Of a stretch of DNA of 64,000 nt, positions 48,858 to 56,571 are shown one piece after another. The position numbers were made by a program, and so were the translations under genes. The notes beneath the pieces are model-generated. The model was not told the origin of the DNA. It saw nothing but the letters and a program-made list of their open reading frames with translations, and made no database searches. Position 1 is the first letter of the stretch. The number at the start of each line of letters is the position of its first letter. Source of the stretch: DATJFQ01 sp035492775 (GTDB lineage: Bacteria > Acidobacteriota > Vicinamibacteria > Vicinamibacterales > 2-12-FULL-66-21); assembly GCA_035492775.1 (NCBI GenBank), contig DATJIW010000075.1, positions 72,654 through 136,653 of the forward strand, read 5' to 3'.

Positions 48858-51800
48858 CTAGAAGCGGAACCGCGCGCTCAGCTGCATCGATCGCAGCGGG
48901 CGCACCGACACGACCTGTCCGAACGTCGGCGAATTCACATATGTGTCGATCGCGGCGAAGTTGACGGTGTTCAGCAGGTTGGTCGCCGAAACGTCCAGCG
49001 TCACCACGTGCGATCCACCGTAGTGCATGTCGCGCGCGAGCTGCGCGTTGAGCTGCTGGCTGCCGGGGCCCGTGATGATGTTCCGGCCGGCCGTTCCGAA
49101 CGTACCTGGCGACGGGATCGCGAATACGCTCGTATTGAAGAACTCGGCGATCGTCGGGTTGGGAAGCGCGATGCTGCCCCCGTCGTAGTTTGCGCGCAGC
49201 GTTCCGCTCGTTCCGCGAGCGGCGTCAGCGGCCGACGCCCGCACGAGCGGCGTCAGCGGCGTGCCGGACAGCCAGGAGTAATTCGCCGACAGACGCCAGT
49301 TGCCCAGGAGCGCGGCCCAACCGCCGGCAGCGTTGAGCCACCGGCGATTCGGCCCGAACGGCAGCTCGACGCTGACCGCGCCGGTCAGCTGATTCCGACG
49401 ATTGAAGCTCGAAGGACCCCATTCCGCGGCGAGATCCTGATCGTTCTGCGCCACGACCGTCGCGCCGCCACCGACCGTAGAGGCGTCGTCTCGCGAGCGC
49501 CCCAGCGTGTATGTGAGATTGCCGCCGATGCCATGGGACTGACGTTTCTGGAGACGGAACGTTCCAGCATGAAGAACGGAAGCACCCTCGGAGGTCTGCC
49601 AGAGAAATGCCTGCACGTCGGGGATGCGAAGCCCGGTCGGTCCGCGATTCGGCGCGCGAACGATGTCGAGGTTCGCCCCGCGAATCTCCGTGTAGTCGAC
49701 ACCGACGTTCCAGACGGGGGAGAGGTCCTTGGACAAGTCGGCGTTCCACGTCTGCACGCGACCGAGGTCGTAGTCGCGCGCGACGCCATAGTTGTTCGTG
49801 GTCGTGCTCTCCGGAACGGCGCCAAACGGATCGACGATCGACAAGGGCGCCGGCACCGTGCCGATGGTCGTGCTCGTGACGGCGAACGGCGGCTGGCTCG
49901 CCATCTGGCGCGCAATCGTGGAATACGTCCCGGAGTTATAGCTGATGCCATAGCCGCCGCGCAGAACCATGCCGGGTTTGATGCGCCACGCGACGCCAAG
50001 CCGCGGCGCGAGATTGTTCGTGTCCGTTTGGATGAGGCCAACGGGGAACGGCCCCGTGAACGGCCCGGTGCCGCCCGAGACCACTGGCACGGCGGCGGTG
50101 AAGTCCGGTGCGACGTCGAGGTTCACCAGCTGGCCGTGGGTCTCCGTAAACGGCCAGAGCAACTCGTAGCGAAGGCCCAGACTGAACGTGAGCCCTGCGC
50201 TCTTCCGCCAGTCATCCTGCACGAACAGGCTCATCGAACGGCCGTCGACGGATTCCTGACCCGGTCCGTACTGCACCGATGCCTGCTGAGGAAGGCCGAG
50301 CAGGAAATCCGCAAAGTCGAGATCGGAGCCCGTGCTGCCGTTCACGCCTCCACCGGTGTAGAGACCCGTGAACACAAACGTGCCACGTGGATTCGGGTCG
50401 GCCTCGCTGGTCGAGCGATCGAAGCGGAAATCGCCGCCGGCGCGAAGCGTGTGCGCTCTCACCGGGTGGGTCCATGTATACGCCGTCGAAATGCGGCGGT
50501 CCGTCCGGATTGATGGACTCACATCCCGCGCGCTGGAGAAGTTCGCGAACGAGAGCGTCGGCAGGCCCCAGTCGAAGGGGTCGGTCGATACACCCGCAAT
50601 GCCGGCATCGCCGGCGATGTTCTGCACGAACGCGTACTGGTTGCTCGACGCCGAATGCGTTTCGGAGAAGTTCACGTTGATGTTGTGCAGCGTGCGGTGA
50701 TGCGCCACGTTCAGCGTGACCGGCAGTCCAAGGCTCCAGCCAGACGACGTGCCCGCGAGCGAGGGAAACACGTTCGCCTGGTCGGACTGCGTTCGCCTGT
50801 ACTGCATCTGCGCGGTGAGGATGACATTCGTGCCCTGCCGCCCCTGTCCGCCTCCGCCGCCGAAGCGTCCGCCGCCGCGGCCCCCGCCGAACCCGCCGAA
50901 GCCGCCGCGCCCGTTCTGCGCGCCCGGCGTGAAGTTCTGGATGACGCGCACATTCACGTTGTCCAGCGCGGAGCCGGTCGTCGTCGTGTAGTGAAAGTTG
51001 TTGTGCAGCGCGTCGGTGTCCGGCTGTGGGATGTACTGGAGCAGCGTGGTAGATGCCGTGCTGACGCGGTCCGCCGGGATCTGGTTGCCAGGGAACGGGA
51101 GGCCGGTCGACGGGTCGATGATTCTCGTACTCGTACCGGCGAAGTTCCCGGCGCGGAGCGCGGCTGTCGGCACAGTCGCGAACTGATCGAACAAGGTGTC
51201 GCCGCGGTTGCCGGTGTAGCTCGCGATGAAGAACGTCTTGCGCGCGCCGTCGTACAGGTGGGGAATCTTCACCGGGCCGCCGACGGTAAACCCGAAATTC
51301 TGCTTCGTGTAGGGCTGCTTTGGAGTCGGCGAATCCGGGTGCAGCTGGTATGGCGCGGCGTCGAGCGCCGAGCCGCCGAACGAGTAGCTAGCGGTTGCGT
51401 TGAAGGTGTTCTGCCGCCCGCCGCGGCCACCGATGAAAAAGCCGCCCGGACCTCCGCGTCCGCCCTGCCCACCCGGGCCGCCACGTCCCCGGCCGCCCGG
51501 AACGCCTCCCGGCCCGCCGGCGCCTTGCGGTGCGAATCCCGGAGCGACCTGGCCAGTCAGCGGATCGAACTCGCCGCGTCCGAGCGCCGCCAGCCGGTCG
51601 TTCATCAGGCCGCGATCGAGCGATGCCGCATTTCCGTTGATCGCGACGGCTTCGGTCGGCGCGTCGACGGAAAAGCCTGGAGGCAGCAGCAGGCGCGTCG
51701 CAGCATCCGCCTCCCGATCCGTTGACGCGGACGCATCGGCGACCTCCGGGGAAGTCGTGGAGGATTGCACTTCGAGCCGCTGAAATCGCGACGGCGTGTT

Positions 51801-52325
51801 GCCGTTTGCGGCCGTGGCGTTTGGCGGCGCACCCGCTGACGAAGCCGTTGTCGATGGCGCGTGCGTGTGAGCCGCGGCCGATGCTGCGTGCACCGTTCGT
51901 TGTGACGCCGCCCATTGCTGATCACGCGGCGCCAGTCTCAACGTGATGTCGAGCCCCTGATCGCACGGCGTTCCCGACAGCGTGATGTCACGATTGAGCG
52001 GCGTGAACCCTGTCAGCTGGATGGATAGAGTGAACGTGCCCGGCACAAGCGCCAGGCGATAACTGCCGTCCGTGTCGGTCGAGGTCGCGAGTGGGGCGCC
52101 GCCACCCGCAGCATTCGTCGCAGTGGCGACGATCGCGACTCCAGGAAGCGGTTTGCCATCGCTCGTCGCATGGCCCGAGACGTGACACGCCGGCGGAGAC
52201 TGGGCCGCATCGAGCGGCACCAGACACGTGAGCGCGAACGCTGCGGCGCCGGCGGAAACGAGAGCAATGGCGCGGCTCGCGCGGGTGCGAGATCTGGAAC
52301 GGACGCGGACTCTGCCGTACGGCAT
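48858..52325 (-). CDS. Oar-like TonB-dependent receptor
   Basis: 1155 residues. Long signal peptide ending near LDAAQ (about 42), carboxypeptidase regulatory-like beta-sandwich (CHVSGHATSDGKPLPGVAIVATATNAAGGGAP to LDITLRLAP, about 45-130), a long Ala/Ser/Thr linker, plug-like region, then a beta-barrel ending LSARFRF with the aromatic C-terminus. Two Gly/Arg-rich stretches stand in the protein: about residues 265-300 (plus-strand 51432-51530) and 465-500 (50830-50930). Such receptors import large or complex ligands across the outer membrane, consistent with the hydrolase-rich neighbourhood. It heads the TonB-VWFA operon. Confidence 0.92.
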   Translation of the reverse strand: MPYGRVRVRSRSRTRASRAIALVSAGAAAFALTCLVPLDAAQSPPACHVSGHATSDGKPLPGVAIVATATNAAGGGAPLATSTDTDGSYRLALVPGTFTLSIQLTGFTPLNRDITLSGTPCDQGLDITLRLAPRDQQWAASQRTVHAASAAAHTHAPSTTASSAGAPPNATAANGNTPSRFQRLEVQSSTTSPEVADASASTDREADAATRLLLPPGFSVDAPTEAVAINGNAASLDRGLMNDRLAALGRGEFDPLTGQVAPGFAPQGAGGPGGVPGGRGRGGPGGQGGRGGPGGFFIGGRGGRQNTFNATASYSFGGSALDAAPYQLHPDSPTPKQPYTKQNFGFTVGGPVKIPHLYDGARKTFFIASYTGNRGDTLFDQFATVPTAALRAGNFAGTSTRIIDPSTGLPFPGNQIPADRVSTASTTLLQYIPQPDTDALHNNFHYTTTTGSALDNVNVRVIQNFTPGAQNGRGGFGGFGGGRGGGRFGGGGGQGRQGTNVILTAQMQYRRTQSDQANVFPSLAGTSSGWSLGLPVTLNVAHHRTLHNINVNFSETHSASSNQYAFVQNIAGDAGIAGVSTDPFDWGLPTLSFANFSSARDVSPSIRTDRRISTAYTWTHPVRAHTLRAGGDFRFDRSTSEADPNPRGTFVFTGLYTGGGVNGSTGSDLDFADFLLGLPQQASVQYGPGQESVDGRSMSLFVQDDWRKSAGLTFSLGLRYELLWPFTETHGQLVNLDVAPDFTAAVPVVSGGTGPFTGPFPVGLIQTDTNNLAPRLGVAWRIKPGMVLRGGYGISYNSGTYSTIARQMASQPPFAVTSTTIGTVPAPLSIVDPFGAVPESTTTNNYGVARDYDLGRVQTWNADLSKDLSPVWNVGVDYTEIRGANLDIVRAPNRGPTGLRIPDVQAFLWQTSEGASVLHAGTFRLQKRQSHGIGGNLTYTLGRSRDDASTVGGGATVVAQNDQDLAAEWGPSSFNRRNQLTGAVSVELPFGPNRRWLNAAGGWAALLGNWRLSANYSWLSGTPLTPLVRASAADAARGTSGTLRANYDGGSIALPNPTIAEFFNTSVFAIPSPGTFGTAGRNIITGPGSQQLNAQLARDMHYGGSHVVTLDVSATNLLNTVNFAAIDTYVNSPTFGQVVSVRPLRSMQLSARFRF

Positions 52326-52439
52326 GGACCAGTCTGGCGTGGGGGCGGCGCCGTTGGTGTATACGCCGCGCGGACCGCGTCCGTTGCAGCACGCGCGGGC
52401 CGCAGTTTGTCGTCGATCGACATGGTAATGTGAACGGCC

Positions 52440-53681
52440 ATGCAGATACGCAGTTTGGGAATCATGTGTCTGTGTACGGCGGCGTTGACGGTGTCGGTCT
52501 TGGCTCAGGCACCGACGCGGAACCAGCCCCCGGCGCAGACCGCCGCCGCGGATGATCCGGTCCGCACGCTGGTAGCCCGCCTCGAACTCGAAAAATACAA
52601 GTCAACGATCAAGGGTCTGACGCAATTCGGCGATCGGCGTCAGGGCACGAAACGGAATCGCGACGCGGTCGATTGGATCCAGGCGCAGCTCGAGAGTTAT
52701 GGCTGCAGCGACGTGTCCCGCATCAGATACACATACACGACCCCGGAACGTCCGCAGAATGCCGGCCGCGGCGGTCGCGGCGCCGCTCCGGCGGGCAGCG
52801 ATAACAAGCGCCCGGGTCAGGGCGGCAGCATGATGTTCGGCCGTCTGGGGCGGAGGGGAGTGAACACCGATCCGATGGCCCAGCCCGACGAGCGGATCAG
52901 AGCCCGCGACGAGGAGCCTGCGACCGACGGCCCGCGGGAAGAAGTCTACTGCACGAAAATCGGGTCCACACACCCTGACGAGATGTACATCGTCGGCGGT
53001 CACATGGACGGTCACGGCTGGAACGAGGCCGCCAATGACGACGGCTCGGGGACGGCGCTCGTGATGGAACTCGCGCGCGTGCTGAACCAAGCCGACGTGC
53101 AGACAGATCGTTCGATTCGTTTCGCGCTCTGGAACAACGAAGAGACCGGATTGAACGGGGCGCGCGCCTACGTCGAACAGCGCGCGCCGCTGCAGGGCAA
53201 AGAAGATCCGGCGGGGTCGCACAGGTACCCGGAGCCGAAGTGGCTCGGCATGATCCAGCACGACATGATGATGTGGGACCACGGCATGCCGGACGCCAAC
53301 GGCAAAGTGAGTCCCACACAGCGGCCCGAAGCCGACGTCAACATCGAGTTCCAGGAGACGTCGAAAATGGCGGCGGAGGCGCAGAAGCTCGCGTGGGCGT
53401 TCAAAGCCGCGAACGAGAAATACGCGACCGATTATCCCGCCGCGGTGGGACCCCACATGACGAACACGGATTCGACGCCGTTCATGGACCTGATTCCCGC
53501 GATCAGCCTCCGCGAGAACGAGCGCGGCGCGCAGATTGGCGCGGGCTGGGATCCGAACTGGCACCAGCCGAGCGACGTGTTTGCGACGTACTCCGACGAC
53601 GATTTCCGTCTCGGCCTGAATGCCGCGCAGACGACGCTGGCCGCCGTCGCGCAGCTGACTGGAGCAACGATCAAGAAATGA
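52440..53681 (+). CDS. Exported M28 family metallopeptidase
   Basis: 413 residues. Signal peptide MQIRSLGIMCLCTAALTVSVLAQ. Metal-site residues are visible in GGHMDGHGWNEAANDDGSG (His188, Asp200) and NNEETGLNG (Glu234/235), with a late NTDSTPFMDLIPAI block. M28 enzymes are zinc aminopeptidases. The segment about 105-170 (Gly/Arg-rich, then MMFGRLGRRG) is an insertion before the metal-binding domain. Translationally coupled by ATGA to the alpha/beta hydrolase that follows. Divergent from the TonB receptor across 114 bp. Confidence 0.92.
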   Translation: MQIRSLGIMCLCTAALTVSVLAQAPTRNQPPAQTAAADDPVRTLVARLELEKYKSTIKGLTQFGDRRQGTKRNRDAVDWIQAQLESYGCSDVSRIRYTYTTPERPQNAGRGGRGAAPAGSDNKRPGQGGSMMFGRLGRRGVNTDPMAQPDERIRARDEEPATDGPREEVYCTKIGSTHPDEMYIVGGHMDGHGWNEAANDDGSGTALVMELARVLNQADVQTDRSIRFALWNNEETGLNGARAYVEQRAPLQGKEDPAGSHRYPEPKWLGMIQHDMMMWDHGMPDANGKVSPTQRPEADVNIEFQETSKMAAEAQKLAWAFKAANEKYATDYPAAVGPHMTNTDSTPFMDLIPAISLRENERGAQIGAGWDPNWHQPSDVFATYSDDDFRLGLNAAQTTLAAVAQLTGATIKK

Positions 53682-54784
53682 CAACGAGGGTCTGGTTGAC
53701 CGCCCTGGCGCTGATCTCGATCGGCGCCGCACCTCGAACGCTCGATCGCCTGCAGTCTCCGGCGGAGGGTTCGCCGGGCGCGTGCACGCAGGTTGCGGCT
53801 GCATGCACCGACTGGGTGCAGGTCGGCTCGAAGGGTGGACGCTCGCTCGTCTACACGACATATGCGCTGACGAAGGCGAACCCACGAATCACGCGGGCGC
53901 TGATCATGATTCACGGCACGCTGCGCAATCCCGACGTCTACTTCACCACGGCAACGGCGGCGGCGTTCCTCGCGCATGCGCTGGACGACACCGTTGTGAT
54001 CGCGCCGCGCATCGCGTCGGCACAGGGGAGCTGCAAGGACGAACTCGCCGCCGATGAAATCAGCTACGGGTGCGGCGGCGACAGCTGGCGGTCCGGCGGC
54101 AACGCGGCGAGCGACCCGAGCGTCACGTCGTTCGACTTCATGGACCGTCTCGTCGAGCGGCTTGCCGACAAGCAGGTCTTCCCGAACATGCGCGTAATCG
54201 TCATCGCCGGCCATTCGGCCGGGGGGCAGTTCGTTGCTCGCTACGAAATGGCCAACAAGGTCCACGAGACCCTCGGCGTGCCCGTGCGCTACGTGGTGTC
54301 GAACCCCTCGAGCTACGCCTGGCCCGACGTGACACGTCCGCTGCCCACGGGCGATGCCGCGCCGGAGGAAGCGCGAATGGGCTGGCAGGTCGAGTCAACG
54401 CCGCACACGAACTTCTCGTATGGCCCGTTTGCCGGCGCGTCCTCGTGTCCCAACTTCGACAAGTGGCCCTACGGTCTCGAGGACAGGAAAAGCGGATATA
54501 CCGCCGGCATGAGCGACGATCAACTGAAGAAGCAGCTGGCATCCCGCCCGACGACGTACTTGTTGTCGCAGGTCGACACCCTGCCGCTCGGCGGATTCGA
54601 TTCAGGCTGCGCAGCCATGGCGCAGGGCGCGACGCGCCGCGCACGCGGCGAGGCGTACTTCAAGTTCGTCACCGAACATCTCGGCGCGAAGCACGACGTC
54701 AGGATCATCGAGGAGTGCGGTCACAACAACCGGTGTGTCTACACGGACGATGCCGCGCTGCCGGTGATCTTCCCCAGCATGTAG
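53678..54784 (+). CDS. Exported alpha/beta hydrolase
   Basis: 368 residues. Overlaps the M28 stop by 4 bp. N-terminal hydrophobic stretch VWLTALALISIGAAP suggests export. Core: LIMIHGTLRNPDVY (oxyanion region), VIVIAGHSAGGQFVARYE with nucleophile Ser180 in GHSAGG, and a closing IIEECGHNN that supplies the catalytic His. Six or more Cys (ACTQVAAAC, GSCKDE, YGCGGD, SSCP, SGCAA) could form disulfides, unusual in the cytoplasm and in keeping with export. Family not identified beyond alpha/beta hydrolase; possibly a lipase or polyketide-type esterase. Confidence 0.85.
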   Translation: MTTRVWLTALALISIGAAPRTLDRLQSPAEGSPGACTQVAAACTDWVQVGSKGGRSLVYTTYALTKANPRITRALIMIHGTLRNPDVYFTTATAAAFLAHALDDTVVIAPRIASAQGSCKDELAADEISYGCGGDSWRSGGNAASDPSVTSFDFMDRLVERLADKQVFPNMRVIVIAGHSAGGQFVARYEMANKVHETLGVPVRYVVSNPSSYAWPDVTRPLPTGDAAPEEARMGWQVESTPHTNFSYGPFAGASSCPNFDKWPYGLEDRKSGYTAGMSDDQLKKQLASRPTTYLLSQVDTLPLGGFDSGCAAMAQGATRRARGEAYFKFVTEHLGAKHDVRIIEECGHNNRCVYTDDAALPVIFPSM

Positions 54785-54829
54785 CACAACGAACGAGCGC
54801 GGGCGGCGGCGGCACGAAGCCCCACATCC

Positions 54830-55276
54830 TCATGCCGCAGGTGTTCGCGGGATTTCCGGGTACTCGCAGTTCCACTCGGGCCGCTGCTCGAGACGGGCGG
54901 CGATGCGCGCGGCGATCGCGCGCGTCGGCGTGCTCTGGCCGAACACTTCATCGAGACCACAGAGCCGCAACGCGCGAATCAGAGCAGGCGTCGTGTCGTC
55001 CGGCACGCGCGCGGCAATGACCCGCCGTGCGAAGCCTGGCTTGCCTCGCAACCGTGTCGTGATCATGGGCAATGCAGTGACGGCTGTAGATGCGATCAAC
55101 ACCACCGGGAACTGCAACAGCACCGCATCGTCCAAGGGTCCGTTGCGTTCCGTGACGGAAAACCCCAGAGCCCTCAGTTCGTTCGCCTGCGGATCACCGC
55201 AGCGCTTACCGATGAACAACACCGCGCAGCGTCTCACGCGGATTCCAGAGGCAACCTGAGTGCCACCACCGCTCAA
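54830..55276 (-). CDS. Hypothetical protein, receiver-like fold
   Basis: 148 residues. RCAVLFIGKRCGDPQANELRALGFSVTE, DDAVLLQFPVVLIASTAVTALPMITTRLRGKPGFARRVIAARVPDDTTPALIRALRLCGLDEVFGQSTPTRAIAARIAARL has the alternating beta-alpha pattern of a response-regulator receiver, including a late Arg/Ala helix, but no acidic phosphorylation site in the expected place (FPVVLIAS). Antisense frames do not look better. The gene stands alone and convergent with the hydrolase. Recognised only by fold-like pattern. Confidence 0.5.
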   Translation of the reverse strand: MSGGGTQVASGIRVRRCAVLFIGKRCGDPQANELRALGFSVTERNGPLDDAVLLQFPVVLIASTAVTALPMITTRLRGKPGFARRVIAARVPDDTTPALIRALRLCGLDEVFGQSTPTRAIAARIAARLEQRPEWNCEYPEIPRTPAA

Positions 55277-55576
55277 GCCCAGCCACTCGCGCCGCTCAGA
55301 GGCTGCGGTTTCAGGTTAGAATCCGCGAAAGCCTTCCATGCATCAGGGGCCGCGACCAGCCCTGTCGGGGTCCGGCATTCGTGCGGGTTCTCGCCGGATT
55401 ACAGCTTGGCGGAATGCAATACGGGCTGACCGCGCTGCTGTTTCCGATCATCGGTGCATCGCGACAATCGAAGAATTCGGCCGGTTTCTCGTGAGAGCAC
55501 GGACCAGGGACGGCGGCTACGGCTCGTGTGGGCAGGCCCTTCGGAAGGGGCGCGTGTTGACGCGCCGTGACTTAGA
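55277..55576. other. Gene-free stretch upstream of maf
   Basis: 300 bp without a supported gene. A TAGAAT sequence (55317-55322) could be a -10 but has no good -35. A weak 80-residue frame on the plus strand has no coding character. Confidence 0.6.
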
Positions 55577-56146
55577 ATGAAGGGGTGCCGCCTGATCCTT
55601 GCGTCCGCCTCACCGCGTCGCGCGGAATTGCTGCAGACGGCCGGCTTTACGTTCAGCGTCCAAACGGCGGAGGTTGACGAGTCGACGCTTCCGGATGAGG
55701 CGCCGGAGTTGTACGTCCTTCGTGTGGCGCGCGCCAAAGCGGAAGCGGTCGCACAGCGGTGCCGCCAGCCCGGCGAAGTAGTGCTGGCCGCCGACACCAC
55801 AGTGGTGGTCAGGGGCGAAATACTGGGGAAGCCCGAGGGACGGGACGACGCGATCCGGATGTTGACGAAGCTGTCGGGCACGATACACGACGTATTCACG
55901 GGAGTCGTCGTCATCGCCGACAGCGGGTCGCTTCACGAGATCGCGCGAACGCGGGTTCGGATGTTGCCGATTGGCGTCGACGACATCCAATGGTACGTGG
56001 ACAGCGGCGAGCCTGACGGAAAGGCCGGTGGATACGCAATCCAGGGCCGCGCGTCCCGCTTCATCGACTGGATCGAAGGCTCATGGGCGAACGTCGTCGG
56101 ATTACCGGTCGCCACGGTGCATCAGCTGTTGAAGAGGATCTCCTGA
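55577..56146 (+). CDS. maf: Maf family nucleotide pyrophosphatase
   Basis: 189 residues. RLILASASPRRAELLQTAGFTFSVQTAEVDES is the Maf start, with VVLAADTTVVVRGEILGKPEGRDDAIRMLTKLSGTIHDVFTGVVV and EPDGKAGGYAIQGRASRFIDWIEGSWANVVGLPVATVHQLL. Maf proteins hydrolyse dTTP/UTP-type or modified nucleotides to monophosphates and are linked to cell division control. The ccmE gene starts 4 bp after its stop, so maf appears to be the first gene of the cytochrome c maturation run. Confidence 0.95.
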   Translation: MKGCRLILASASPRRAELLQTAGFTFSVQTAEVDESTLPDEAPELYVLRVARAKAEAVAQRCRQPGEVVLAADTTVVVRGEILGKPEGRDDAIRMLTKLSGTIHDVFTGVVVIADSGSLHEIARTRVRMLPIGVDDIQWYVDSGEPDGKAGGYAIQGRASRFIDWIEGSWANVVGLPVATVHQLLKRIS

Positions 56147-56150
56147 AACC

Positions 56151-56570
56151 ATGTCTGCCAAAACCGTCAAGATAGGCACTACGTTTCTCGTCATCGCGCT
56201 CGCGATTGCCGGGCTGATGTATACGACGCTCAGCGAGGGCACCGAATACTACAAGCACGTCGACGAGGTCATGGCCAACCCGCAGGCGTGGCAGGGCAAA
56301 CGCCTTCAGCTGCACGGCTTCGTCGTGGACGGTTCACTCATGCAACGGCCCGACACGCTCGACTACAAGTTCCAGGTGCAGAGCAACGGCAAGGTCGTCT
56401 CGGCACGCTACACCGGCGTCGTGCCGGACACGTTCAAGGACGGAGCCGAAGTCGTCCTGAAGGGAAGGCTCGGGCCCGACGGCTTCGCGGTCGAGCCGAA
56501 CGGCGTCATGGCCAAATGCCCGTCGAAATACAACCCCGCCTCCACGGCGACCGGCAAGTCGGGAAGCTGA
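56151..56570 (+). CDS. ccmE: Cytochrome c maturation heme chaperone CcmE, CXXXY type
   Basis: 139 residues. N-terminal membrane anchor TFLVIALAIAGLMYTTLS, then the OB-fold EYYKHVDEVMANPQAWQGKRLQLHGFVVDGSL and VKGRLGPDGFAVEPNGVMAKCPSKYNP. Heme-binding in ordinary CcmE uses the His of an HXXXY motif; here the motif is CPSKY with Cys123 and Tyr127. CXXXY CcmE proteins are known from Desulfovibrio and some archaea. It should receive heme from CcmABCD and hand it to CcmF. Next gene begins 1 nt after its stop. Confidence 0.95.
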   Translation: MSAKTVKIGTTFLVIALAIAGLMYTTLSEGTEYYKHVDEVMANPQAWQGKRLQLHGFVVDGSLMQRPDTLDYKFQVQSNGKVVSARYTGVVPDTFKDGAEVVLKGRLGPDGFAVEPNGVMAKCPSKYNPASTATGKSGS

Positions 56571-56571
56571 C

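Noticed and set aside
55338..55580. 80-residue plus-strand frame before maf
   Set aside because: Composition is unlike a protein domain, and no start signal is seen.
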